This document shows positions 9,122 to 18,919 of a stretch of 64,000 nucleotides of DNA, piece after piece. Within the stretch, counting starts at the first letter, position 1, and every line of letters starts with the position of its first letter. The notes beneath the pieces are model-generated. The model ran no database searches. It worked only from the letters and a program-made list of their open reading frames with translations, and had not been told where the DNA came from. A program made the position numbers and the translations under genes. The stretch lies in contig CAMCDX010000001.1 in assembly GCA_945873695.1 (NCBI GenBank), positions 28,080-92,079 on the forward strand. The letters run 5' to 3'. Source of the DNA: an uncultured Clostridia bacterium (GTDB lineage: Bacteria > Bacillota > Clostridia > Oscillospirales > Oscillospiraceae).

Positions 9122-10029
9122 GGCAGCTCCTCCACCTGATAGGCCCGTCCCGCTTCCGTCCGCAGGATACGGACGGCCAGATGGAACACCCGGTCCGCCA
9201 GCAGCTGGCGGTACAAGGGCTTCTCCTCCAGTTCCTCCACCCCGGCGGCGTGGATGGTGGCCAGCAGCCCCACGCCGCAGCCGCAGGCCAGGGACATGGC
9301 CGCCAGGTCCTCCCGCTGGGTGATCTCGTCCACGGCGATGATCTGGGGATTCATGGCCCGGAGCACCATGGGGATGCCCAGGGCCTTGGGACAGCCGTCC
9401 AGCACATCGGTCCGGGGACCCACATCCATCTGGGGTTCTCCCCGGTAGACCACCGCTACCTCCCCCCGCTCGTCCAGGAGGGCGATCCGCTGGGGCGCCG
9501 TGCCGCCGCTGCCGGAGGACAGACACCGCACCAGGTCCCGCAGCAACGTGGTCTTTCCGCCCCCTGGGGGAGATAAGATCAAGGTATTGCGGAACCGGCC
9601 CTCCCGGAACAGCTCCGGCGCCAGGCCGTCGGCGATGCCCTTCCGCTCCCGGGCAATGCGGACCACCGCCGAGCTCAGGTCCCGCAGGTTTGTATTTGCG
9701 CCGTTTTTCATCACCGCCGTGCCGCACAGCCCCACCCGGAAGCCGCCCCGCACCGGCAGGAACCCCTCCCGCAGCGTCTCCGCCGCGGCATAGCGGGAAA
9801 AGTCAGTGGCCAGGTCGCAGAGGGTCTCCAGCTCCTCCGGCTCCACCTCCGCCTCCAGCGGCATCTCTCCCGACGGCAGCAGCACCGTCATGGTCCGTCC
9901 CGCCCGCAGGCGGAACTCCTCCGCCAGGGCCTGCTGGTCTGCCGGCAGGGTCAGAGCCAGCTTCCGCAGCCGGGCGGGCAGGATGGCGGCGGCTTCTTCA
10001 TAGCGCAGGATGTTCTTGTCCTTCTCCAA
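9118..10029 (-). CDS. spoIIIAA: Stage III sporulation protein AA (ATPase)
   Basis: Walker A SPPGGGKTTLLRD, LLDERGEVA, DEITQREDLAAM; probable TTG start at 10029. Confidence 0.93.
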   Translation of the reverse strand: MEKDKNILRYEEAAAILPARLRKLALTLPADQQALAEEFRLRAGRTMTVLLPSGEMPLEAEVEPEELETLCDLATDFSRYAAAETLREGFLPVRGGFRVGLCGTAVMKNGANTNLRDLSSAVVRIARERKGIADGLAPELFREGRFRNTLILSPPGGGKTTLLRDLVRCLSSGSGGTAPQRIALLDERGEVAVVYRGEPQMDVGPRTDVLDGCPKALGIPMVLRAMNPQIIAVDEITQREDLAAMSLACGCGVGLLATIHAAGVEELEEKPLYRQLLADRVFHLAVRILRTEAGRAYQVEELP

Positions 10030-10114
10030 GGGCGCAGCCCCCCTTTCTTTGGTTGGTCTACTGTATGAGAGCTCGTCCGGGGATATGACTGAATTTTGTT
10101 CCCCTGACCAGGGG

Positions 10115-10150
10115 ATGCAAAAAGGACCAGCCCTTTCGGACTGGCCCTTT
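10115..10150 (-). terminator. Rho-independent-like hairpin after the split gene
   Basis: aaaaaggaccagccctttcggactggccctttt. Confidence 0.65.
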
Positions 10151-10153
10151 TCA

Positions 10154-10900
10154 TTATTTCCCGAAGCCGCAGAAGTTCTTGGTCTCCTCGTAGTTTTCCG
10201 GCATCCGCACTGTGTTGGGCGGGAAGAACTCCCCCACCGGGAAGGAGATGTTCCGGAAGATGCCGCAGGGGTCCTCTCCGCCGCCGCTGCCGCAGGAGCA
10301 CTCCTTGTCAGGCATACAGTAATCGTACACCGGCACCAGCAGCTGGGAGTCCCGCTCCAGCCGCACGATGGAGAACTGGCCCAGGGTGACGTAGATGCGG
10401 CGGCTGTCATCGCCGCTGGACAGCTCGCCGTCGAAGCAGCTGTTGACGAAGGAGGGCACCTCACACAGATCGCAGTCGCAGTCCCGCTTGCCGCAGCAGT
10501 CCAGGATACGGGCGTCCAGCACGATGGGGTCCACCGCCTCCACCACGGCGATGGGGGCGTTGGCCCGGCGCATCATCGGGATGTCCGGCTCCCCGGTCCG
10601 CATCTCGCTGGAGAAGATCTTGGCGTTGCCCTCGCTGCCGAACAGGATGACCCGCTTGTCGAACACGCACAGCCCCTCCACGGTGACCGGCGCAGGGCAG
10701 CTCAGGTAGGCCTGGAGGGTCACGGAGTAGAAGAACCGCATATCCACGGTATAGAAGCCACGGTTGAAGCTGACAGGCTCCACGTCCACGTATACGTACA
10801 GCAGTCTGGCGGTGCCGCCCTTCACGGACAGCGCCCGGTTGATGACATCCACATACTGCAGTTTGGGATAGAACCGCAGATCCTCGATACAGTCTTTATC
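10154..10900 (-). pseudogene. 3' portion of a conserved cysteine-rich clostridial protein interrupted by the prophage
   Basis: Reading frame continues upstream of the ORF-track start as ...CCDKDCIEDLRFYPKLQYVDVINRALSVKGG..., with no start codon before prophage DNA; 5' piece is at 50977-51078. Confidence 0.85.
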
Positions 10901-10919
10901 ACAGCAAAGAGCAGTTTAA

Positions 10920-10950
10920 AGAAAAAGGCCGCTCGAAAGCGGCCTTTTTC
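10920..10950. terminator. Bidirectional hairpin at the prophage end
   Basis: aaaaaggccgctcgaaagcggcctttttctc. Confidence 0.8.
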
Positions 10951-13900
10951 TCATTTTACCAGCCTCGGCATGGTAATGTCACTACTTTTCTTCTCAAACG
11001 GGTTCCAAACTTCCCCGTTCTCATCCGTCAACCTCGGCATAGTGATATCCTGCGGCTGAGCATTTGCTCCCCGCAGCAGCTTTAATGCCTCTTCCCTGCT
11101 CCGTCCCACGCTCTTCCCGGAGATCCACGGTGCATCGCTCAGCGTGCTCTCCTTGTACCCGGCGGCATAATAGAGGGCCGTTTTCTGGCTGTCGGTGATC
11201 TCCATGGCGTCTATGGCCGCCAGGACTTTTGCCTTCTTGCTCCCGGAAACAGTCTTTCCGTTGACCTTGTCCGCATACAGTCCGTCTGTGGCTCTCTTGA
11301 ACTCCAGGAACTTCTCCGGAGAGATACCGGCAGCATAGGCCGTCTCCAGCTTCTCGAACTCGTAGTCCTCCATCATGCTCTCCAGGGCGGTCAGCTGCTC
11401 TTCCTCTGTCAGCCCTCCATACTGGACCACGGTCTCATACCGCTGCTGATTGCTGACGGTCTGCTTGCCGGCTTCCGGCTTCAGCTCGCTGATCCGCAGC
11501 GCCAGCCCTTCTGCTGTGTCGGACGCCACGCCCGCTTCAGTCATTGCGGTATAGCGCCCGGCCTCTGCCTTCGCCTGGCTGTAAAAGGCCATGCTGTCCT
11601 TCAGCGCTGCCCTCTGGTCCGATGTCAGGCCCTGCCCGTCTGCCCAGCTGGCAAACCTGGTGGCTTTCTCGCCCGCCGCCATGTTATCATTCCCGTTCAG
11701 GTCCAGATACATGGTGTAGGCCTCGGAAACCTGTGCCCAGCTCATCCCCATGTCCATCAGCTGGCGGAAAGTCTCCGGCCGCTTGCTCTCGCTGGTGGCG
11801 ATGGTTTCCTGGTAGATCCGCAGCTTCTCCCGGTCGGACAGATCCGCCTCATTCAGCCGCACCATCTTTTCCCTGGTATCCGGTGCGGCCCCTGTCTCCG
11901 GGTCCTTCCTCCGCAGGATCTGGATGGTCTCATAGACCTTGGTCCGGTCGGAGCCCTCCGCCGCCATCTGCTGCACGGTCCTGGTCTGCTTCGCCGTCAG
12001 GCCCGTATCCCCGGAAGCGTAGAAGTCCCTTGTCTCAGACAGTCCTGAATTCCCGAACAGTACCGCCTGCGCCCATTTCCCCGGCGTCTGCTCCACCGGA
12101 TACTGCATCCGCTGTTTGCCCCCGTATCCGTAGGTCCTGCCGCCCTGCAGCATAGTGCTGACGCCCTGGGCTGTCTTCTGGAGCTGCCGTCCGCCCGGCA
12201 GCAGTGTGCTGCCCAGCTCCAGCAGACTCCCGCCGATCTCTCCGGCGGACTTCTCCTCCGCCGTCAGCGCCTTTCCGACGCCCTGTACCGCCTCTGCCAT
12301 GTTGGCGAACGGCATGGTCTGGTCGCCCAGGCCCAGCAGGCCCGCCGCATTCCTGATGAACGGGATATCGTTGGAGACGTTGTATGCAGCATCGGACGCT
12401 GCCGCGCCCCAGTCGAAGGGCCGCAGCTCCTTCTCATCGTCGTCTCCCAGCAGCCCTTCCCCGAACATGGCCTTCCACCCGGCATTCACAAGCTGCTTCA
12501 ATCCCTCGTTGGTGGTCATGCCAAAGCCGGAAGACACGAAGTTAGCGATGTAGCCCAGCACATCAAACGGCGCCGGCGTGCCGCCGTAAACGGCCTCCGC
12601 CGCCCGGTTCAGCAGGAAGGCGGACACCAGTCCCCTGGTCACCACCGTGGCCACCGCCCGGGTGGCTGCCTTCTTTCCGTGTGTCTTCTCGATGTTCCGA
12701 TACTTATAGGGCAAATCCTGGCTCAGATGCTCCCAGCTGTTCATGGCCTCCACCTGGAACATGTGCAGCATCTGGTTGACCACGTTCTTGCTCTCGAAGG
12801 CCATGGGGCGGCTGCCCTTCATCCGGGAGGCCATGATCTGCGTGGCCCAGCGGTCTGCCTCCAGCATTGCCGCCTCGGATGGTTTCCCCTCCGCCACCAG
12901 CTGGTTGTACTTGCTCTGGACCGCCAGGGCGGAGACCATGCTGTCCATGATGTCCGCCGGTTTGAACATAGCGGATACCATCCGGTCGAACTTGCTGTCG
13001 TTGGCCGTCAGGTACTCAATGCCCTTTTTCCCCGTCAGCAGGTCGCTCTGGTCGAAGAGCTGCGTCTCCTTGATGTTCCACAGCTTTCCCCGGGTGCTCT
13101 TAGCAAGGTCTGCCGCTGCCTTGGCGATGTACTTCCCATCTACCTCCGCAGCGATCTGCGCCAGCTGGGAGCTCTGGTTCAGCACGGAAGACACGTTCCC
13201 GGCCACCTGGGCCCGCCCGAAGGCAGCCACCAGCTTGTTGCCGGCGTTGAGACTGGTGCGGCCCGCCATGTACTCCATACCGCGGTCCGCCATGCTTTGC
13301 TTACCCGCCAGGAGGTTGGCATAGTTGTCGATGTACTTCACGAACTCGCCGTACTTGCTTACCTTGGTCACGTTGTCGTACAGCTCGTCGATGTACTCGT
13401 CCATCATGGCCTTGGCATCCTCATAGGTGAGCTTCGTCCCCTCCGAGATCTTCCCTGCGTCCTTCAGCACCTCGGTCTGGGTGTGGAGATCCGCATAGCG
13501 CAGGCTCTCCGCGTGGTCGATGGCGTTGTTGATCTCCTCTGGTCCGTAGGTCTTCCGCAGGTACCTGGAGACGCCCCGCAGGCGGGCGATATCGTCCGTG
13601 TGATAGAAGATATCGCCCAGATAGCTCACATAGGACTCATAGCCCTTCGCCACATCGTAGTCGGTGTTCTTCCCTACACGCTGCTGGAAGAAGGGATTCC
13701 ACCGTTTCCCTGGCTTGTAGTCCGCCGTCAAGCCGGAAATGGACGTTGGCAGGCTGGAGGCGTCGGTATTGACTCCCATGGACCGCAGGGCGCTCAGCAG
13801 CTTGTTCTGGGTGTCCACGCCCTGCATGTGGGGCGCGTAGCCCTTGATGAAACCGATGGTTCCGTACCCGTGTGCCGTCAGGAAGTCGTTCACCGCGTCG

Positions 13901-16900
13901 TAGAACAGGTCGTACTGCTCCGCATATTTCTGTACGGCGTTGTTGATCTTCACGCCGTCCAGCTCCCCGGACTGCAGCCGCTCCTGGTTCTGCGTCCAGC
14001 GGGCCAGCTGCTGGGCAAGGCCCCGCTCCTCGGCGTCCAGGCTGAATTCCCTGGCGGCGTCCGCCGGGTCCCATCCCTTTCGGATATTCTCCGCCGCGTT
14101 CTGGATGCCCTCTGCCATTTCCATGGAGGCCACGGTCTCACCCACGAAGCGGTCCTCCATGATCTGCTGCACGATGGCCCGCTCCGCTTTGGTCAGCTCG
14201 CTCCGCTGCCCCTGGCTGTCCTCAAAGGTCCGCACAGCGTCCAGCTGCCGCTGGATGAAGCGCATTTTCCCGGCCTCATTCTGCTGCACCGGGTAGATGT
14301 ACTTCTCGTTGATGATCTCACCCTGCCGGTCTCCGAAGATGTTCCGCATGACCCGCTCCGGCGTCCGCTCATTCATCTTCAGCATGGATATGGGCTTGAA
14401 GCCTCCCTCGTCCTTGAACAGCTCCGCCGCCATCCGCTCATTCTGCTCCCGGATCTGACGGCCCCGCTCCCGGACGCCGTCCACTGCCTTGTAGCTGTTC
14501 TCCACCGTGTAGTAGTCCGCCAGCTCCGTCACGGTGGCCCGTCTCATGGAAGCCGGGATATCCTCCACGGTGTAGTCCCCGTTGGCGATTCCCTTGGCAA
14601 ATTTCTTTTCGCCTCTTGTAGGCTGCAACCTGGCTTCTGCCTGCCGGCGTGCCCGGACGGTGTCCTTCTTGCCCTGGTCCGCTCCCCGCCGGAAGTCCGT
14701 GTTGGTGTAGTCTCCCTGGTCTCCCACGACCTTCGGTCCTCCCAGCCTCTCAGTGGGGGTCTGCTGCGCTGTTTGCTTCGGCTCCCGGACCGTTTCCGTA
14801 AATTCCCCGTTGTTTCTTTCCTGATCCTGTGGTATACTGTTATCAGAAAGCTCGGAACCAGCCACGGTGTCCTGCGGTTTGACCGCGGGCCCGTCAGAGG
14901 CGGTATCCGGGCTTTTGTTTTGCCCAAAGATCATATTTCCGTTCTGGTCCACAGCCTCATGCAGGTAATATCGGTTTGCGCTGTCCTTGATCACGATGGC
15001 CGTCACGTAAACAGGCTCCCCCCGATACTGCACAGGAGCGGCAAACACATAGGAATCGTACCCGCGCCCCTTCCAGTTTTCTGTAAAGCCGATCTGCTTT
15101 CCGTACTGGATCACTCCAGGTACTCCGGCCATCAGCTCTACCTTGGCCTCTCCAAAGCCATGACCCAGCAGACTGTTTTTGACCTTCGACTTGGAAAAAA
15201 GGACCTCGCCGAAGCCCGGCCGATTCACCTTCCCCCCGATGTTTTTGAGGAACGCCATCGCCCGTTCCGTTGCGATTCCTGTTTTTGGGACTTCCTGTCC
15301 TGTCACCACGGCCACAGGCTGCATACCGCTGATCTCTCCCAGGTTTTTCTGCAGCAGCGCAACAGCTCCCAGATGATCCGGTACGGTTTTGCTCTCGAAT
15401 GCCGCATCTTCCATGCTTGTTTCCTGTCCCATGGACGTGCCGGCCTGTCCATTCTGCTCACCAGCAGAATGCTTTCTGCCACCTGCATCATACCAGTTTC
15501 CGTTTTCATCCGTGAGCCTCGGACGGATGCTGTCCAGTTCCGTTTCTGTCACGCCCTGATACAGCTTCGGCATGATGTCCTCCGCATCCCTGACCGCCTG
15601 CCGCGCCTCCTGGGAGAACATGCCCTTTTCCCGCATCGTGTCATAGGCGTTGTCAATGGCCGCGTCCTGCACCTCGGTCTGGTACCCCCGGTACTTTCCC
15701 CTGGCGCCCGTCACGCCTTCTACAGCGCCTCCAAGGCCGCCCAGCGCGCCGCCGATGATGCCGTCATACAGCATCTCACCGAAGTCAAAGTTTTCTCCGT
15801 ATGTCCGTTTGATGTTCTCCCAAGCGCCTTCTTCGCTGTCGCTCTGATAAATCAGCTTTAAAAGCGGATTCACCAGGTCTTCAAGCATTTCTTCTGCGCC
15901 CTCGCTCACCGTCGATGCTCCAGTCTTCAGGATCGCGTTCAGCGCGGTCTTTCCCATTGGCGTTTTAGCCGCGGACTCAACCAGCTTTCCAATGACTCTC
16001 TCAGCCGCATCATCACCAAGTCCCTTACCAAAGGCTTTTGAGAATGGCGCTGCCAGATTCCCAAGCTTCTCCGTTAAAATGGACGTCAGCGCACTTGCCG
16101 ATCCGTATGCCACCTGCTGTCCAAGGGTCGCTCCGTCCTGCTTTGCCTCCCTTGCGCCGCCGCCGAAGCCTCTCACCGCCATGGGCACCAGCGCCCCGGT
16201 CCCCATCGCTGCTCCCGCCGCGATGTCTCCGCCCATTTGGAGCCCCGCCACGCCGGCGTCCACGACGCCTCTTCCCAGCGTTCCAAGCCCCTCTTTGGCG
16301 TTCTCCACATCCGCCGCCGAGGACTCTCCCAGCTTCCCCGTGATCTCATGGGAAGCCTCCGTGGCTCTCTCCTGGGCATTCCCGGCTTTCTTCATGGCGT
16401 CCACCTTTCTCTGGGCGTCCTCCACGATATAGAGTTGGGACTGGATGTCCGCGTCCTTCCAAGTCCCCGGGGCTTTCAGGTTGTCTGCCCGCATGGCTTC
16501 CAGATCCCTCTGGGCCCTGGCAAGGGCTGTCTGGTATTGCTCCAGGCTTTCCTGGTTCTGACTGGTTCTGGTTTTCTGCCCCGTCTCGTAGAGCGTGGTC
16601 ATCGTGCTGCTCAGATCCGACGCGATCCCCTTTGCAGCGCCGGATCCTATCTTCACAAGCCTCCCGGCCAGCGTCGGCATCTCCACATCCCGGTAAGAGA
16701 CCTTTCCTCCCCGGCCCGCGCCCGCCTGCTGTTGGACGGTCTTGGTCAGGAGAGGTGCTTTTTTCTCCGTGCTCAAATCTGATTCCATTTGCTCAACAGC
16801 CGGGGACGCATTTCGCGTCCCCGGCTGATAAGCTGTGTTTCCGACAGGTGCTTTTACCCGCTTATTCTCCAGTGCCTTCACCGGGTCAATCATCCGTACT

Positions 16901-16962
16901 GAAGTTTGTTTTCCGCCCTTTTTGTCCTTCAGTTCAACGGGATCTAGCATCTTAATACTCAT
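10951..16962 (-). CDS. 2003-aa virion (ejection/internal) protein with an internal PBECR-like nuclease-type domain
   Basis: Very large ORF downstream of tail/lysis genes; internal segment GKVNRPGFGEVLFSKSKVKNSLLGHGFGEAKVELMAGVPGVIQYGKQIGFTENWKGRGYDSYVFAAPVQYRGEPVYVTAIVIKDSANRYYLHEAV resembles phage-Barnase-EndoU-ColicinE5/D-RelE-like domains. Confidence 0.75.
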   Translation of the reverse strand: MSIKMLDPVELKDKKGGKQTSVRMIDPVKALENKRVKAPVGNTAYQPGTRNASPAVEQMESDLSTEKKAPLLTKTVQQQAGAGRGGKVSYRDVEMPTLAGRLVKIGSGAAKGIASDLSSTMTTLYETGQKTRTSQNQESLEQYQTALARAQRDLEAMRADNLKAPGTWKDADIQSQLYIVEDAQRKVDAMKKAGNAQERATEASHEITGKLGESSAADVENAKEGLGTLGRGVVDAGVAGLQMGGDIAAGAAMGTGALVPMAVRGFGGGAREAKQDGATLGQQVAYGSASALTSILTEKLGNLAAPFSKAFGKGLGDDAAERVIGKLVESAAKTPMGKTALNAILKTGASTVSEGAEEMLEDLVNPLLKLIYQSDSEEGAWENIKRTYGENFDFGEMLYDGIIGGALGGLGGAVEGVTGARGKYRGYQTEVQDAAIDNAYDTMREKGMFSQEARQAVRDAEDIMPKLYQGVTETELDSIRPRLTDENGNWYDAGGRKHSAGEQNGQAGTSMGQETSMEDAAFESKTVPDHLGAVALLQKNLGEISGMQPVAVVTGQEVPKTGIATERAMAFLKNIGGKVNRPGFGEVLFSKSKVKNSLLGHGFGEAKVELMAGVPGVIQYGKQIGFTENWKGRGYDSYVFAAPVQYRGEPVYVTAIVIKDSANRYYLHEAVDQNGNMIFGQNKSPDTASDGPAVKPQDTVAGSELSDNSIPQDQERNNGEFTETVREPKQTAQQTPTERLGGPKVVGDQGDYTNTDFRRGADQGKKDTVRARRQAEARLQPTRGEKKFAKGIANGDYTVEDIPASMRRATVTELADYYTVENSYKAVDGVRERGRQIREQNERMAAELFKDEGGFKPISMLKMNERTPERVMRNIFGDRQGEIINEKYIYPVQQNEAGKMRFIQRQLDAVRTFEDSQGQRSELTKAERAIVQQIMEDRFVGETVASMEMAEGIQNAAENIRKGWDPADAAREFSLDAEERGLAQQLARWTQNQERLQSGELDGVKINNAVQKYAEQYDLFYDAVNDFLTAHGYGTIGFIKGYAPHMQGVDTQNKLLSALRSMGVNTDASSLPTSISGLTADYKPGKRWNPFFQQRVGKNTDYDVAKGYESYVSYLGDIFYHTDDIARLRGVSRYLRKTYGPEEINNAIDHAESLRYADLHTQTEVLKDAGKISEGTKLTYEDAKAMMDEYIDELYDNVTKVSKYGEFVKYIDNYANLLAGKQSMADRGMEYMAGRTSLNAGNKLVAAFGRAQVAGNVSSVLNQSSQLAQIAAEVDGKYIAKAAADLAKSTRGKLWNIKETQLFDQSDLLTGKKGIEYLTANDSKFDRMVSAMFKPADIMDSMVSALAVQSKYNQLVAEGKPSEAAMLEADRWATQIMASRMKGSRPMAFESKNVVNQMLHMFQVEAMNSWEHLSQDLPYKYRNIEKTHGKKAATRAVATVVTRGLVSAFLLNRAAEAVYGGTPAPFDVLGYIANFVSSGFGMTTNEGLKQLVNAGWKAMFGEGLLGDDDEKELRPFDWGAAASDAAYNVSNDIPFIRNAAGLLGLGDQTMPFANMAEAVQGVGKALTAEEKSAGEIGGSLLELGSTLLPGGRQLQKTAQGVSTMLQGGRTYGYGGKQRMQYPVEQTPGKWAQAVLFGNSGLSETRDFYASGDTGLTAKQTRTVQQMAAEGSDRTKVYETIQILRRKDPETGAAPDTREKMVRLNEADLSDREKLRIYQETIATSESKRPETFRQLMDMGMSWAQVSEAYTMYLDLNGNDNMAAGEKATRFASWADGQGLTSDQRAALKDSMAFYSQAKAEAGRYTAMTEAGVASDTAEGLALRISELKPEAGKQTVSNQQRYETVVQYGGLTEEEQLTALESMMEDYEFEKLETAYAAGISPEKFLEFKRATDGLYADKVNGKTVSGSKKAKVLAAIDAMEITDSQKTALYYAAGYKESTLSDAPWISGKSVGRSREEALKLLRGANAQPQDITMPRLTDENGEVWNPFEKKSSDITMPRLVK

Positions 16963-16978
16963 AAGTTCCTCCTTTGCT

Positions 16979-18421
16979 TCATCCGTAATACTTTTGAGTC
17001 AGTGCGTTCAGTTCATTTCTCTGTTCATCGGAAAGGCTTTCCCAATATTGCGTTGCCATATTCTTCGCGTCATCGGCCCTTCCCTGGATCAAAGCGTTTC
17101 GGAATCGGTTCCTCAAGGTGTTGTAATCCATAGTCCCCTGCCCCTGGTATGCCGCCCAGGCCTGATCCGCCGTCATGCCCCCGGCCGCCGCCTGTGAATT
17201 TCTGCCCCACATGCCGTCCGCCGTGACGCCCAGGGCCTTCTGGAGCTGCATGACCTGGCTGGAAGTCAGACTGCCGTTGTTATACCCGCCTCCTGACGCT
17301 TTTTTCACTGCCTGCTGCGTCATCTGCTGTATCGCCTGCTGCACGCTCCCTCCGCCATTCTCCCCCAGCGCCAGAGCCACCTGCTGCTGCGCTGCCTGCT
17401 TGCTGATGCCCGCCGCCGTCAGGGTCTCGTCGTCCGGCAGGATGCCCTTTGCCATCTGCTGCATGGCCCAGCTCCGGGCGCTCTCCTGATTCTGCATCGC
17501 CAGGTCCTGCTCGTTCCAGTAGTTCTGGTTGTCCAGCTGTTTCTGGTTCCAGTAGTTCTGCTGCGCCATCTGCTGCCGGCTCTGCACGTAGCTCGCCCAC
17601 TGGCTCTGGATGTTCTGCAGGTAGCTGGCCAGTTCCTGTGCCGTCTGCATGTCTCCTGTGAGCTGGGCGTTGGTGATGGCGCTCTCCAGCTCCTTCACGG
17701 TGGCCAGCCGCTGCTTCTCAATCTCACTGAGCTGGTTCTGGTAGTCCGTCTCCGTGGCGATGCGCTGGCTGTCCGCCATGCCTCCGGCGTATCCGTTGAC
17801 CGCCATCTGCTGCCCCAGGTTCTTCTGCCCCAGCATCTTGGCGATGTAGGCCTGCCGTGCCAGCTTGTCGCTGTCCTGGTTGGTGGTGTCGATCTGACCC
17901 CGGTACCCGTTGACGGCATTCTGCACCGCCGCCTTGATGGCCGCCTGGGTCTGCTCCGCGTACTGGTCATACCCGGTCCCGGCCAGAAAGTCCTCAAAGG
18001 ACCCGTACTGTGCCGCCTGTTCCTCCTGCCGCTTCTGGTCGATGTACTGCTGCGCCGCCTGGGAGATGCTGTCGTTCCCGGAGATGCCCAGGGCGTCATA
18101 GTGCGCCTGATTGGCCGCGATCTTGTTGTTCCGCTGATTCATCAGGTATTCCACAACGTCAGCGGAAGCTCCGCGGTCCATGGCGCTCTGCATCTGGCTG
18201 GACCAGTCCGTTCCGCCGCCTGCGGCTGCTCCTCCGGGCGGTGTGCTGGTCAGGTTCTTGTTCGTTCCTCCGATCACCGTTCTGGATCCGCCGATCACAG
18301 TTCCGGATCCGCTGGTGCCTCCTGTGCTCGTCTTTCTTCTGACCGTTCCGGTCGCCACCTTGGATGCGTCATTGACAGACTTCGCCACAATGGCTTTTAC
18401 CATGTCCGTTACACTTGCCAT
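16979..18421 (-). CDS. Virion internal protein, Gln-rich coiled coil with C-terminal peptidoglycan-binding-like motif
   Basis: Low-complexity/coiled-coil sequence; VMQLQKALGVTADGMWGRNSQAA resembles PG_binding_1. Confidence 0.55.
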   Translation of the reverse strand: MASVTDMVKAIVAKSVNDASKVATGTVRRKTSTGGTSGSGTVIGGSRTVIGGTNKNLTSTPPGGAAAGGGTDWSSQMQSAMDRGASADVVEYLMNQRNNKIAANQAHYDALGISGNDSISQAAQQYIDQKRQEEQAAQYGSFEDFLAGTGYDQYAEQTQAAIKAAVQNAVNGYRGQIDTTNQDSDKLARQAYIAKMLGQKNLGQQMAVNGYAGGMADSQRIATETDYQNQLSEIEKQRLATVKELESAITNAQLTGDMQTAQELASYLQNIQSQWASYVQSRQQMAQQNYWNQKQLDNQNYWNEQDLAMQNQESARSWAMQQMAKGILPDDETLTAAGISKQAAQQQVALALGENGGGSVQQAIQQMTQQAVKKASGGGYNNGSLTSSQVMQLQKALGVTADGMWGRNSQAAAGGMTADQAWAAYQGQGTMDYNTLRNRFRNALIQGRADDAKNMATQYWESLSDEQRNELNALTQKYYG

Positions 18422-18424
18422 GGC

Positions 18425-18904
18425 TTACTCCTCCTTCCCTCCGCTGGCTGTTTCCCCGGCACTGTCCACCGTCGCCTTCAGCACCGCGATCATCTTTTTC
18501 AAAAATTCCGGCAGCGGAGCGCCCATCTTGCCCACATTTTCCAGAATGCTGCCCAGCTCCATGAGTAAGTACCACGTCACGACCAGAGGGCAGATAATGA
18601 CCGTATACTCAAAGGGGAGCGCCAGTCCCTGAATATCCCCCAGCAGATAGCCCACAACGGCGTCCAGAATGCCGGCCACCAGCACGGCGAAGATGCACCC
18701 CGCCTTGTGCCACAAGCCCTCCCTGGCGATCTGCGAGGACCATTCCCCGTTCTTCATGGCGGCCCCGTAGCCTGTGATATAGTCCACCGCCATGCAGGCC
18801 ACCCAGGCCAGCACCAGCCAGCCGAACCAGCCCCACAGGGCCGTCATAGCCGCCAGGACTGCGGCCAGCGCCGCCTTGAATCTCGTCACATTCTCCATCA
18901 TCAT
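18425..18904 (-). CDS. Phage holin, phi-LC3/toxin-secretion (phage_holin_4) family
   Basis: Multi-TM small protein with WLVLAWVACMAVDYITGYGAAMKNGEWSSQIAREGLWHKAG. Confidence 0.85.
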   Translation of the reverse strand: MMMENVTRFKAALAAVLAAMTALWGWFGWLVLAWVACMAVDYITGYGAAMKNGEWSSQIAREGLWHKAGCIFAVLVAGILDAVVGYLLGDIQGLALPFEYTVIICPLVVTWYLLMELGSILENVGKMGAPLPEFLKKMIAVLKATVDSAGETASGGKEE

Positions 18905-18919
18905 TCTTTCCTCCTCTGT

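Noticed and set aside
12679-15861. 1060-aa + strand ORF opposite the giant virion gene
   Set aside because: Antisense shadow ORF from high-GC codon bias; His/Leu-rich, no domain, no RBS; the minus ORF has clear protein features.
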